This document shows positions 25,581 through 34,321 of a DNA stretch of 64,000 nt, one piece after another. The position numbers were made by a program, and so were the translations under genes. Location of the stretch: the NCBI RefSeq assembly GCF_026242045.1, contig NZ_JAPJDO010000004.1, forward strand, positions 124,001-188,000, in the 5' to 3' direction. A model generated the notes under the pieces. That model was not told where the DNA came from, made no database searches, and worked only from the letters and a program-made list of their open reading frames with translations. The stretch's first letter is position 1, and every line of letters starts with the position of its first letter. Source of the stretch: Mycobacterium pinniadriaticum. Its GTDB lineage: Bacteria; Actinomycetota; Actinomycetes; Mycobacteriales; Mycobacteriaceae.

Positions 25581-26729
25581 ATGGCGACCACGCACTCAAA
25601 TGCCGTTGCCGGCGTCGCAACCACCGATCCCGGACGTGACAACAAGACCCCGGCCGTCAAGATCTGGGCCGGTATCGGGCTGGCGTTCGTCCTGCTGCAC
25701 ACCTACATCATCACCAGTTGGGTCACCGGGCCGAACTTCAAGACGGTGCCGCAAGGACCATCGGAGCCGCCTACCTGGATGAAGATCGAACTGATTGCTT
25801 GGCAGGTGATTTCGATCCCGCTGGCGCTGACGATGCTGTATTTCCTCGTCATCCGGCCATGGCGCCGAGACCGCCAGGTCGGCATCGATGGCTTGTTCGT
25901 CATCGCCGGCTTCACCATCTTCTGCCAGGATGTGTGGTCCTCGGCCGGCAACCACTGGTTCACCTACAACGCCTACATGGTGAACTTCGGGTCGTGGGCC
26001 AATGATGTGCCGTGGTTCAACGCCTACGGCAGGCCCGGGCAGATGCTCGTCGAACCGATTCTGTTCCTACCGGCCGCATACACCTACATCATGGCCATCG
26101 GCGCCGGCTTCGGGTGCTGGGCGATGCGCAAGTTCAAGGCTCGCCGGCCCCAGACCGGGACCGCGGGCATCATCGCATTCGGGTTCGTCGTGATGTGTGC
26201 CTTCGATGTCGTGCTCGAGGGCATCATCTGGTTGCCCCTGGGTATCTTTGAGTACCCGGGCGGGCACTGGAGTCTGTTCGCAGATACGTATCACAAGTAC
26301 CCGCTCAACGAGATGCTGACGATCGGCGCGGTATTCACGGCGATGGCCGCGTTGAAGTTCTTCCGCGACGACCGCGGCCTGACGGTGGTGGAACGTGGCG
26401 TTACCAAACTCGGCCTGAGCCCGCGAAAGACCCTGGCGCTGAGGGCGTTCGCCGTCATCGGGTTCGTCAACCTCGCGATGTTCCTGTTCTACAACGTACC
26501 CAACACGTTGATCGCCATCAACGGCGAGCCCTGGCCTGCCGACCTGCAGCAGCGTTCGTACTTCCTCAACGGCCTGTGTGGTGAAGGAACCGACCGGGCC
26601 TGCCCGGGCGGCAGCAATCCCCATATCACCGAGCACTCGGTCTATCCGAACACCAACGGCGGCATCACCGTTCCTGACGGTGTGCAGCCACTGCCGCAAC
26701 ATGTTCCGTTGCTGCGGCCGGGTGGATAG
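25581..26729 (+). CDS. AveC-family (spirocyclase-like) membrane protein
   Basis: 382 residues, ATG 25581 with AGGAGG 11 bases upstream. About seven to eight helices. Family features are the acidic/aromatic loop QDVWSSAGNHWFTYNAY, FGSWANDVPWFNAYGRPGQ, a central ECF/CxFDVVLEGI-like helix and a C-terminal loop with cysteines (LCGEGTDRACPGGSNPH). It aligns with 50393-51454 over most of its length. AveC homologues in non-avermectin producers have no proven reaction; cyclisation or dehydration of a hydrophobic substrate is a family-based guess. Confidence 0.78.
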   Translation: MATTHSNAVAGVATTDPGRDNKTPAVKIWAGIGLAFVLLHTYIITSWVTGPNFKTVPQGPSEPPTWMKIELIAWQVISIPLALTMLYFLVIRPWRRDRQVGIDGLFVIAGFTIFCQDVWSSAGNHWFTYNAYMVNFGSWANDVPWFNAYGRPGQMLVEPILFLPAAYTYIMAIGAGFGCWAMRKFKARRPQTGTAGIIAFGFVVMCAFDVVLEGIIWLPLGIFEYPGGHWSLFADTYHKYPLNEMLTIGAVFTAMAALKFFRDDRGLTVVERGVTKLGLSPRKTLALRAFAVIGFVNLAMFLFYNVPNTLIAINGEPWPADLQQRSYFLNGLCGEGTDRACPGGSNPHITEHSVYPNTNGGITVPDGVQPLPQHVPLLRPGG

Positions 26730-26739
26730 GGAGACATTC

Positions 26740-27126
26740 GTGGATGTCGTCGCTGATGGCCTGGTCAGAGTGACCGAGAACGGCCCGCGTCTGATCACCT
26801 CACGCTGTTGCACCTGTCAGGCGAGGAGCTTCCCGGCACGCGACTCCTGTCGCCGCTGCGGAGCTCAGCAGACCACCGAAGAGCTCGTGTGCGGCAACGG
26901 AACCCTGTGGACGTGGACGGTTCAGAGGTTTCCACCGAAAGCCCATGTCGGCTCTGAGTTCACCCCGTTCGGCGTCGGCTACGTCGAACTCGAGTCGCAG
27001 CTACGGATCCAGGGCCGGTTGACCCAGGCGGATCCGGAGCGGTTATGGATCGGAATGCCGATGACGCTGGAATTGCTGCCGGAGGCCGACGGCGGAACCA
27101 CCTACGCGTTCGCCCCGCTCGCATGA
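26740..27126 (+). CDS. DUF35 OB-fold acyl-CoA-associated protein
   Basis: 128 residues from GTG 26740. A zinc ribbon (CCTCQ ... CRRCG, residues about 22-40) leads into an OB-fold ending near YAFAPLA. DUF35 proteins bind acyl-CoA and pair with thiolase-fold partners. The partner is the next gene (ATGA overlap), matching the ChsH2(DUF35)-Ltp2 arrangement of the steroid side-chain aldolase, here without a hydratase domain attached. Confidence 0.86.
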   Translation: MDVVADGLVRVTENGPRLITSRCCTCQARSFPARDSCRRCGAQQTTEELVCGNGTLWTWTVQRFPPKAHVGSEFTPFGVGYVELESQLRIQGRLTQADPERLWIGMPMTLELLPEADGGTTYAFAPLA

Positions 27127-28292
27127 CCGTGCGACAAGTCGACCAGTCGATGGACACTGTCATCGTTGGGCTGGGAATCACTCCGTTCGGGCGTCATGAT
27201 GACACCACCGGCGTGCAACTGGGCGAACTCGCCGCCCGCGCCGCGCTGCTCGACGCGGGCGTGACCTGGGCTGACATCGAGTTCGCCTGCGGCGGTTCGA
27301 TGTCAGCCGGAAGCGCCGACACCTTGGTGGCCAACCTCGGCCTCACCGGAGTGCCGTTCCAACACATCTTCAACGGATGTGCCACCGGAGGCTCGGCCTT
27401 GGTCAGTGCCAACGCGATGCTGGCTTCGGGTCAAGCCGAACTCGCGCTCGTCGTCGGCTTCGACAATCACGACCAAGGAGCATTCGACCTCGATCCGGCG
27501 ACCTGGGGGCTCGACCAGTGGTACGGCGACGCCGGGCTGATGGTGGCCCCGCAGTACTTCGCCATGAAGGCCCGTCGATACATGCACGACTTCGGTATCA
27601 GTCCTTCGAGCTTGGCCAAGGTACCGGTGAAGGCCACCGCCAACGGTTTGCTCAACGACAACGCCTGGCGGCGAACACCCCTCACCGAAGAACAAGTGCT
27701 CACTTCGTCAATGGTTGCGGATCCGTTGACGAAGCTCATGTTCTGCTCGCCGGGCGCCGGCGCAGTCGCCCTGGTCCTGGCCACCTCCCGCAGAGCCAAG
27801 GCGATGTCGCAGAAGCCCATTCGTCTCAGATCGGTGGCCTTCCGAACCCGCCCGTTCGGATCCTTCGACGTCTTCAGCCCGGCCGTACCCGTAGAGCTGT
27901 CCTCGACGGCCACCGCTGATGCCGCAGTGGCGGCATTCGAGGCCGCGGGCATCGGCCCCATGGAAGTCGACATCGTTCAAGTCCAGGACACCGACTCGGG
28001 TGCAGAACTCATTCACCTCGCCGAGACCGGACTGTGCGACCACGGTGAACAGGAAAGGTTGATCCAGCGTGGGCTGTTGGACATCGGTGGGCCTCTACCG
28101 GTGAACACCGACGGTGGCTGCATCGCCAACGGCGAACCCGTCGGCGCGAGTGGTCTGCGTCAAATCCACGAGATTGCCTTACAACTTCGCGGCGGCGCCG
28201 GGCGACGCCAGGTGCCGACAACGCCGACGGTCGGCTTCACCCATGTCTACGGCGCACCCGGCGTCAGCGCGTGCGCAGTGCTCACCACCTGA
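27123..28292 (+). CDS. Ltp2-like thiolase-fold protein (probable retro-aldolase)
   Basis: 389 residues, ATG 27123. A Cys remains in NGCATGGSALVSA, but the thiolase HDCF is replaced by QDTDSG and GHP by GEPVGASG, the pattern of Ltp2 rather than of working thiolases. The C-terminus has FTHVYGAPG with a Tyr comparable to the Tyr used by Ltp2. With the DUF35 protein it should cleave a 3-hydroxyacyl-CoA carrying a tertiary or branched 3-position, releasing a ketone or aldehyde plus acetyl/propionyl-CoA. Inference by analogy with ChsH2-Ltp2. Confidence 0.82.
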   Translation: MTVRQVDQSMDTVIVGLGITPFGRHDDTTGVQLGELAARAALLDAGVTWADIEFACGGSMSAGSADTLVANLGLTGVPFQHIFNGCATGGSALVSANAMLASGQAELALVVGFDNHDQGAFDLDPATWGLDQWYGDAGLMVAPQYFAMKARRYMHDFGISPSSLAKVPVKATANGLLNDNAWRRTPLTEEQVLTSSMVADPLTKLMFCSPGAGAVALVLATSRRAKAMSQKPIRLRSVAFRTRPFGSFDVFSPAVPVELSSTATADAAVAAFEAAGIGPMEVDIVQVQDTDSGAELIHLAETGLCDHGEQERLIQRGLLDIGGPLPVNTDGGCIANGEPVGASGLRQIHEIALQLRGGAGRRQVPTTPTVGFTHVYGAPGVSACAVLTT

Positions 28293-28331
28293 CGAGCGGC
28301 CCGGGGGCCTCTCGCCAGGCCATACTCAGAA

Positions 28332-28417
28332 AATTTAATCACTACTAAAAACCGTGGTACGGTACGCATCAGGTTCCTCGTCAACTGCTTATATCTGTTT
28401 TTATCGGTGATTAAATT
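28332..28417. promoter_or_regulatory. AT-rich control region with nested inverted repeats
   Basis: Holds AATTTAATCAC at 28332-28342 and its exact complement GTGATTAAATT at 28407-28417, 64 bases apart, and between them ACCGT-GGT-ACGGT (28351-28363), a palindrome with 5-bp arms. This is the only gap upstream of the 28439-32858 operon, so a promoter and one or two operators are expected here. Which repeat matters is not decidable from sequence. Confidence 0.4.
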
Positions 28418-28438
28418 ATCGAGAACAGGAGCGCTCCG

Positions 28439-29647
28439 TTGTCTGACGTCCTCGGCGATGCGCGGGTCGTGGCTGTTCAGCGGCTCTACCACGCGTTGGC
28501 TGCCGGCGACCGCGAGACGATCGAGGCGCTGCTGCATCCGGAATTCGTCGGCCATGCGGCCCAAGGATTGCCATTGGACATGGGTGGGCGCCACGTCGGA
28601 GCCGACTCGATGTGCACCAACCTGTGGTGGCGCATCGGTCGGCACTTCAGCGTCCGCGCCGTCGCCGGCGATTTCCAGCCGTGTGGCGACGGCCGCCTGA
28701 TGGTGACCGGGCGCTACCGCGGCACCGCACGGAGTACCGGTCGTGAGTTGGACGCCGAATTCATCCATCTGTTCGCGTTCGCCCCCGATGGACGCATCAG
28801 CACACTGCACCAGCTCACCGACACCGCGGTCTGGTGTGCAGCCGTCGAAGAACCGTCGCGGTTGGAGACCATCGATTACCGGGTTGACGGTGGTGTCGCG
28901 ACGATATGTCTGAATCGGCCCGACGATCGCAACGCCATCGACCTTCGGGTCGCGCGAGAGACACTCGAGGTCGCCCGGCTGATCGCTGCGGACGACACCG
29001 CGCGATCCGTGCTGATCTGCGGGGACGGCCCGTCACTGTCCGTCGGCGGCGATATCGGGTTCTTCCTCGAGGGCGGTCGCGATCGGTTCGGTGACCTCTT
29101 CGTCGAGATGACCCCGCCCTTCCATCAAGCGTTCGCCATCCTCAGTGGCCTCGACGTGCCGATCGTCACCGCGGCCCACGGTGCGGTTGCCGGAGGAGGG
29201 CTGGGCTATGTCTACGCCGCCGATCTGGTAATCGCTGCGGAGGGAACCCGTTTCGTAACCGCCTTCGCCGGGCTCGGGGTATCCGGTGACGGCGGCGGAA
29301 CCTGGCACCTGCCCCGCCTCATCGGCGCCCGCCGCGCCGCTGCTGTTTACCTCCGCAACACCCCGATCAGCGCTGAAGAGGCTCTCGACTGGGGTCTGAT
29401 CAACGAGATCGTCCCGGGCGAACAATTGCGTCAACGCGCTGTCGCTGTCGCCGTCGAGCTCGCGCACGGCCCGACGAAGGCGTTCGCCACCATGCGCCGG
29501 TTGTTACGGGAGTCGTGGCACAACGACTTGCCGACCCAGCTCGTTGCGGAGACTCAGGGACTGCGACTGACCGGAGACACCGCCGATGCCGCCGCTGCCA
29601 TCGCCGCATTCGCGGTCAAGACCAGACCTGAATTCACCGGAAGGTAG
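28439..29647 (+). CDS. NTF2/SnoaL-like domain fused to a crotonase
   Basis: 402 residues from TTG 28439, with AGGAG ending 8 bases earlier. Residues 1 to about 130 are a SnoaL-type polyketide-cyclase/ester-binding domain (VVAVQRLYHALAAGDRE, FVGHAAQG, TGRYRGTARSTGRELDAEF). From about 145 to the end is a complete crotonase with LSVGGDIGFF as CoA loop and GVSGDGGGTWHLPR as oxyanion segment, carrying an Asp as in PaaG-type isomerases. The frame is continuous, so it is a true fusion. First gene of the ACAD-flavoprotein-membrane-protein operon. Confidence 0.85.
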   Translation: MSDVLGDARVVAVQRLYHALAAGDRETIEALLHPEFVGHAAQGLPLDMGGRHVGADSMCTNLWWRIGRHFSVRAVAGDFQPCGDGRLMVTGRYRGTARSTGRELDAEFIHLFAFAPDGRISTLHQLTDTAVWCAAVEEPSRLETIDYRVDGGVATICLNRPDDRNAIDLRVARETLEVARLIAADDTARSVLICGDGPSLSVGGDIGFFLEGGRDRFGDLFVEMTPPFHQAFAILSGLDVPIVTAAHGAVAGGGLGYVYAADLVIAAEGTRFVTAFAGLGVSGDGGGTWHLPRLIGARRAAAVYLRNTPISAEEALDWGLINEIVPGEQLRQRAVAVAVELAHGPTKAFATMRRLLRESWHNDLPTQLVAETQGLRLTGDTADAAAAIAAFAVKTRPEFTGR

Positions 29648-29650
29648 TCG

Positions 29651-30811
29651 ATGTCGGGACTCATCCACGATTCCGCGGAACACAGCGCGATCCGGGCAAC
29701 CGTGGCCGCGATCGCCGATCGCTATGGGCCACAATACTTTCTGGAGCGTGCCCGCACGGGTGACGGCATCGAGGAGCTCTGGAAGGATCTGGGTGCGGCC
29801 GGCCTGCTCGGTGTCCACCTGCCCGAGGAATACGGCGGTGGGGGAGGGGGCATGGCCGAAGCGGTCGTGGTGGTCGAGGAACTCGCCGCCCACGGCATGC
29901 CACTGCTGATCTGGGTGATCTCGCCGGCCATCTGCGGAAATATCTTGGCCCACCACGGATCCGAGGAGATGAAGCGTCGATGGCTACCTGCGATCGCCGA
30001 CGGATCGCAGAAGATGGCCTTCGGCCTGACCGAACCGGACGCCGGTTCCAACAGTCACAACGTCAAGACCACCGCACGGCGCACCAATTCCGGGTGGACG
30101 ATCTCCGGCGCGAAGTACTACATCTCGGCGGTCGACCAGGCCGATGCCATCCTGCTGGTCACCCGTGACGCCGATGAGTCGACCGCGGAGCGGTCTCGGC
30201 TGTCGCTGTTCGTGGTGCCCACCGATTCGCCGGGGCTGAACTTCCAACAGATCGAGACCTCGATCGTGTCGCCCGACGAGCAGTTCACCGTCTTCCTCGA
30301 CGATGTCGAAGTCGGTGAGGATGCCCTGATCGGCAGCGTGGGCAACGGACTGCGTCAAGTGTTCGACGGCCTGAACCCGGAACGAATTCTGGTGGGCGCC
30401 TTGTGCGGTGGTATCGGGCGGTACGCAGTCGACAAGGCCGCGCAGTACGCCACCGAGCGCACCGTGTGGGCGGCCCCGATCGGATCGCACCAGGGTATCG
30501 CCCATCCGCTCGCCGAATGCCACATCAACGTCGAAGTCGGCCGACTGGCCACCATGCGCAGCGCCGACTTGTTCGACGCGGGCGAATCGGCCGGTGAAGC
30601 GGCCAACATGGCCAAGTTCGCCGCATCCGAGGCCGCGCTGGCGGCGCTTGACCAAGCCATCCAGACACACGGCGGCAACGGCTTGTCCCGCGAGTACGGG
30701 CTATCGGAACTGTGGTTCGTCACGCGGTTGATGCGTACCGCGCCGGTCAGCCGCGAGATGGTGCTCAACTTCATCGCCCAGACCTCACTCGGACTGCCCC
30801 GGTCCTACTGA
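29651..30811 (+). CDS. Acyl-CoA dehydrogenase
   Basis: 386 residues, normal length. The FAD segments FGLTEPDAGSN and WTISGAKYYIS and the C-terminal HGGNGLSREYG are present. At the usual position of the catalytic Glu (EGT motif near the C-terminus) the sequence reads RTAPVSREM, so the base is either elsewhere in the fold, as in isovaleryl-CoA dehydrogenase, or absent. Likely alpha,beta-dehydrogenation of an acyl-CoA feeding the fused crotonase upstream. Confidence 0.9.
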   Translation: MSGLIHDSAEHSAIRATVAAIADRYGPQYFLERARTGDGIEELWKDLGAAGLLGVHLPEEYGGGGGGMAEAVVVVEELAAHGMPLLIWVISPAICGNILAHHGSEEMKRRWLPAIADGSQKMAFGLTEPDAGSNSHNVKTTARRTNSGWTISGAKYYISAVDQADAILLVTRDADESTAERSRLSLFVVPTDSPGLNFQQIETSIVSPDEQFTVFLDDVEVGEDALIGSVGNGLRQVFDGLNPERILVGALCGGIGRYAVDKAAQYATERTVWAAPIGSHQGIAHPLAECHINVEVGRLATMRSADLFDAGESAGEAANMAKFAASEAALAALDQAIQTHGGNGLSREYGLSELWFVTRLMRTAPVSREMVLNFIAQTSLGLPRSY

Positions 30812-30834
30812 TCCGTCCCGACAGAAAGACATCC

Positions 30835-32154
30835 ATGACAACGATGGAACACGAATTCGACGTCGTCGTGATCGGCGCCGGCGCCGGCGGCCTGTTCACC
30901 GCGGCACGGCTGGCGCACAGCGGCTTTCGCACACTGGTCGTCGAACGACTCGACAAGGTCGGCGGGCGGGCATCCACCGACGACATCGACGGGTTCAAGG
31001 TCAACAACGGCGCGATCGTGATCGAGGTCGGCGGCATCACCCAAGAGACGTGCGAAGAGGTCGGCGTACCGTTCGAGATCCGGGAGCCGAAACCGCCACT
31101 GCTCTACCGCATCGGCGGCAAGGACGTCGACGTCACCGGCGGCGGCTGGGGTCTGCTACTCGGTAAGCTGACCCGGCAGGGCGCCAAACTGGTCAAGGGC
31201 ATCGGTGCCGCGCGCAGCGACTCCGGCCTACCCGAAGACGAGATCTCCACGGCACAATGGGTGGCGAAGTACACCAAGAACGAAGGCGTACACGGGATCT
31301 TCCGTAACATGTGCGCATCGATCTTCGCGGTCGGCTCCGAAGACCTCCCAGCGCGGGTGTTCCTGACCTACTTCACCCGCAAGAGCGCGTTCAAACGATT
31401 CGGTTTCCACCCCGAGGGGACCATCGGGATATGGAAGGGTTTGGCCGGCGTGGTCGAGCGTGACGGCGGCCAGGTGTGGCTGTCGACTTCGGCGACCCGC
31501 ATCGTGTCAGCGGATGGCGTCGTCTCCGGCGTCGAGATCGTGCGTGACGGAGTCTCAGCCACGGTCAATGCACCCATCGTGATCAGCGACGTCGGACCCG
31601 CGGCGACGTTGGCGCTGCTGGGCCCGGATGCAGTGCCCGCCGACTACCGCGATCTCGTTGCCCGCGGTGATCGGCCGACAGCCATGATCTCGGTCAACTT
31701 CGCCAGCACCGAGCCCCTCATCGCCGCCCCCGGCATGCTGAGCTTCGCGAAGTCCCGGCGGGTGGCCTACATCGCCAATTTCACCGACCTCTGTCCCGAG
31801 ATGGCCCCGCCCGGATGGCATCTTTACGTCGGCACATCGGTTCCGCAGCCCTCGATCGGAGAATTCGACGAGGCAGCCGAGACCCAGCTGCTGTTGGACG
31901 ACCTCCGCGACACCATCGAGGACTTCGACAGTCGAGCAAGGATTCTCAACATCGCCGTCACCCGCGATGGCTGGCCGCCGCAGCGGGCCGTCGCCGGATT
32001 CGACCTGCCGCACGAAACCCCGATCGAGGGGCTGTGGAATGTCGGCGACGCGGTCAAGGAGTACGCCAACGGCGGCACCACGGCGTGTGCCGAGACCGCC
32101 AAACTCGTGGCCGACAAGATCATCGCCAGTTACCGGCCGACCGTCCGCGGCTGA
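30835..32154 (+). CDS. CrtI-type/PYROXD2-like FAD oxidoreductase
   Basis: 439 residues from ATG 30835. VIGAGAGGLFTAARLA is the FAD strand-turn-helix, VERLDKVGGRAST the GG doublet motif of amine-oxidase/CrtI flavoproteins, and IEGLWNVGDAVKEYANGG the C-terminal FAD segment. It lacks some of the substrate-domain length of the 15879 and 20479 proteins. Membrane protein copy E begins 2 bases after its stop. Confidence 0.85.
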   Translation: MTTMEHEFDVVVIGAGAGGLFTAARLAHSGFRTLVVERLDKVGGRASTDDIDGFKVNNGAIVIEVGGITQETCEEVGVPFEIREPKPPLLYRIGGKDVDVTGGGWGLLLGKLTRQGAKLVKGIGAARSDSGLPEDEISTAQWVAKYTKNEGVHGIFRNMCASIFAVGSEDLPARVFLTYFTRKSAFKRFGFHPEGTIGIWKGLAGVVERDGGQVWLSTSATRIVSADGVVSGVEIVRDGVSATVNAPIVISDVGPAATLALLGPDAVPADYRDLVARGDRPTAMISVNFASTEPLIAAPGMLSFAKSRRVAYIANFTDLCPEMAPPGWHLYVGTSVPQPSIGEFDEAAETQLLLDDLRDTIEDFDSRARILNIAVTRDGWPPQRAVAGFDLPHETPIEGLWNVGDAVKEYANGGTTACAETAKLVADKIIASYRPTVRG

Positions 32155-32156
32155 CC

Positions 32157-32858
32157 ATGTCGGCGACAGTGATCAAGTTGTGCGCCTGGGCGGGACCGGC
32201 CACCGTCGTGGTGGCGCTGACCGGATGGCTCATCGCCGGCGTCCTGCCGCTGCCGCTCGGCTCGTCGAGCAGCACCGCGGAGGTCGTCGCTTTCTACAGC
32301 AACGACACCCGGGTCTTGGTCGGGTTGGTGATCGCTCAGCTCGGTATCTGCCTGGTCTTTCCGTTGATCGCGCTGATAGCACTGGCGATGCTGCGCATCG
32401 AGGGCCGCTCGCCGCTGCTGACCATCATCCAAGTGGTCACCGGCGCGGCGACCGGTGTCCTGCTACTGCTCCCGATGCTGCTGATGGCGATCATCGCGTT
32501 CCGGCCCGACCGCACCCCGGAACTGACGGTCACCCTCAACGACATCGCCTGGCTGATGTTCCTGACCCCGATCGCGCCGTTCATGATTCAGAACATCGCC
32601 ATCGGCACCGCGATACTGGGAGACAAGCGTTCGGTGTTGCCGCGGTGGTTGGGCTACTTCAACATCTGGGTGGCCGCCGCGTTCATCCCCGATGTGCTGG
32701 CGTTCTTCTTCCACTCCGGGCCGTTCTCGTGGCGCGGCGTCTTCGTCTTCTGGCTCGCGTTGTTCGCGTACGCCGCATTCCTGATCGTGATGGGCGTGGT
32801 GTTGCGCAAGGCCAACCTGGACAGTGAGCGTACCGAGGACGAAACAGCCCCGCGGTAG
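32157..32858 (+). CDS. GPFAWxG-family membrane protein (copy E of 12)
   Basis: 233 residues, the shortest copy. ATG 32157 lies 2 bases after the flavoprotein stop. Landmarks are VLPLPLGS in place of the usual PPPxP, AFRPDRTPELTVTLND, LPRWLGYFNIW and FFHSGPFSWRG (His, Ser and Arg substitutions). Last gene of the 28439-32858 operon. Confidence 0.8.
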   Translation: MSATVIKLCAWAGPATVVVALTGWLIAGVLPLPLGSSSSTAEVVAFYSNDTRVLVGLVIAQLGICLVFPLIALIALAMLRIEGRSPLLTIIQVVTGAATGVLLLLPMLLMAIIAFRPDRTPELTVTLNDIAWLMFLTPIAPFMIQNIAIGTAILGDKRSVLPRWLGYFNIWVAAAFIPDVLAFFFHSGPFSWRGVFVFWLALFAYAAFLIVMGVVLRKANLDSERTEDETAPR

Positions 32859-32895
32859 CCGGATCTGCGGTGATCTGCGGTTGCGTGCGTAGAAT

Positions 32896-32908
32896 CCTGA
32901 AAGTCAGG
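32896..32908. promoter_or_regulatory. CCTGA-AAG-TCAGG inverted repeat upstream of TetR gene
   Basis: Perfect 5-bp arms, 33 bases before the TetR start at 32942 and 38 bases after the membrane-protein stop. It could be an autoregulatory operator or part of a weak terminator; there is no following T-run. Confidence 0.3.
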
Positions 32909-32941
32909 TGAGCATGCAACGAAGGACGGGCGTTTCACACG

Positions 32942-33565
32942 ATGGCTGTGACGGTTCGAAAGGGGAGGGTCAGTCGTGCGGCGCGGCGTGAAGAAATCGC
33001 TCGCAAGTTGTTCGCCGCGGCCGAGCAACTGCTGGCCGAAGGTACCGGATTCGCTGAAATCAGTGTGGAACAGCTGATCACCGGTGCCGAGATCGCTCGT
33101 TCGACGTTCTACGTGTACTTCGAGGACAAAGGTGCTCTGCTCATGGAGCTGGCCGAACGTGTCACTCAGAAGGTCGGTGAAGCCGCAGAGGCGTGGTTCA
33201 GCCTGCCCCCGGGATCGACACCCGCAGATTTGAGAGGGGCACTCAAACAGATCGCGGATGCCTACACGGATCACCGCTACCTGCTCGCCGCTGCCGTTGA
33301 GACCGCCACCTACGACCCGCGCGTCCGTGCGCAGTTCGCGGGTGTCATGGAGCGCCGGGCCGAAGATCTGCGGGTCGGGTTCCGTGGGCAGCAAGCAGCC
33401 GGGTTCATTCCTGCCGAGGTTGACGTGGAGATCGTCGCGCCATGGCTGACTTGGATGATCGAGCGCGGGCTGTACGAATTGACGAGCACCGGAGTTGATG
33501 TCGATGAGCGACTCGACGGTATGACTACCGTGGTCTGGCGGACGCTCTACGCCCCAACGGTATAG
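32942..33565 (+). CDS. TetR-family transcriptional regulator
   Basis: 207 residues, ATG 32942. The HTH is VEQLITGAEIARSTFYVYFEDKGALL (about 40-65) and the C-terminal region ends with WMIERGLYELTSTGVDVDERLDG, the EthR-like TetR_C arrangement. Basic N-terminal arm (RKGRVSRAARREE). Converges with membrane protein copy F with 4 bases between stops. Confidence 0.88.
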   Translation: MAVTVRKGRVSRAARREEIARKLFAAAEQLLAEGTGFAEISVEQLITGAEIARSTFYVYFEDKGALLMELAERVTQKVGEAAEAWFSLPPGSTPADLRGALKQIADAYTDHRYLLAAAVETATYDPRVRAQFAGVMERRAEDLRVGFRGQQAAGFIPAEVDVEIVAPWLTWMIERGLYELTSTGVDVDERLDGMTTVVWRTLYAPTV

Positions 33566-33569
33566 CCTC

Positions 33570-34277
33570 TTAACCGATTTCGGCTGGTTGTCGATCCTGC
33601 CGGACCGCCCGCCATGTGAGCGTGATCATCACGACAAACCAGCCGGTGAACATCGCGAACGGAATCCACCACACCAGCACACCGTTCCAGGCGAACGGTC
33701 CGGTCTTGAAGAACATCGCTCCCAGGGCCGGTAGGAACGAAATGCTGATCCACAGCTGGAGGTAACCCGCCCACCGGGGGAACGCCGGCCGGGTTCGCTT
33801 GTCGCGGAAGATGGCAATCGCCAGAATCACGTACTGGAGGATGAACGGCGCAATCGGGGTGATGAAGAACAACCAGCCGAGATCGACGAGCGCTTGGGTG
33901 ATCTCCGGATTGCGTTGCGGGCGGAACGCCGCCGTGGTCCACACGAATGCCGGAAGAAAAAAGGTCATCGCCGACAGCACGCCGGCCGCGAGTTGGGTGC
34001 CGGAGAGGAAGAACGACCTGCCCTCGATTTCCTTGATCAGGTCGGAGAGCACCATGGACCACGGGAGATAGAAGACGGTTCCGATCGTCATCAGGACCAT
34101 CCCGATCCGGATGGGCAGCGATCTGTCTCGGAAGAGCTCGGCGAGGTCCTCGGCCGAATCCGATGGGGGTATCGGCGGAATCCACTGAGCGAAGAACACG
34201 AAGCCGATAAGCCAGAGCAGGAAGAACGCGGCGGCGCTCCAGACGCCCAGGATGCGCAGGCTGGCATTCATGTACAT
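33570..34277 (-). CDS. GPFAWxG-family membrane protein (copy F of 12)
   Basis: 235 residues from ATG 34277, which has GGAG 5 bases upstream; ATGs at 34319 and 34295 are in frame but less well placed. Landmarks are WIPPIPPSD, AFRPQRNPEITQAL, FPRWAGYLQLW and FFKTGPFAWNG. Single-gene unit, divergent from the kinase operon at 34404. Confidence 0.79.
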   Translation of the reverse strand: MYMNASLRILGVWSAAAFFLLWLIGFVFFAQWIPPIPPSDSAEDLAELFRDRSLPIRIGMVLMTIGTVFYLPWSMVLSDLIKEIEGRSFFLSGTQLAAGVLSAMTFFLPAFVWTTAAFRPQRNPEITQALVDLGWLFFITPIAPFILQYVILAIAIFRDKRTRPAFPRWAGYLQLWISISFLPALGAMFFKTGPFAWNGVLVWWIPFAMFTGWFVVMITLTWRAVRQDRQPAEIG

Positions 34278-34321
34278 GGTCTCCGTTCCCGCCATTGACA
34301 ACGCTCGCTCATCGTACATAG

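Noticed and set aside
22255..26729. Avermectin-type biosynthetic cluster because of AveC homologues
   Set aside because: No polyketide synthase, thioesterase or tailoring glycosyltransferase is present; neighbours are catabolic.
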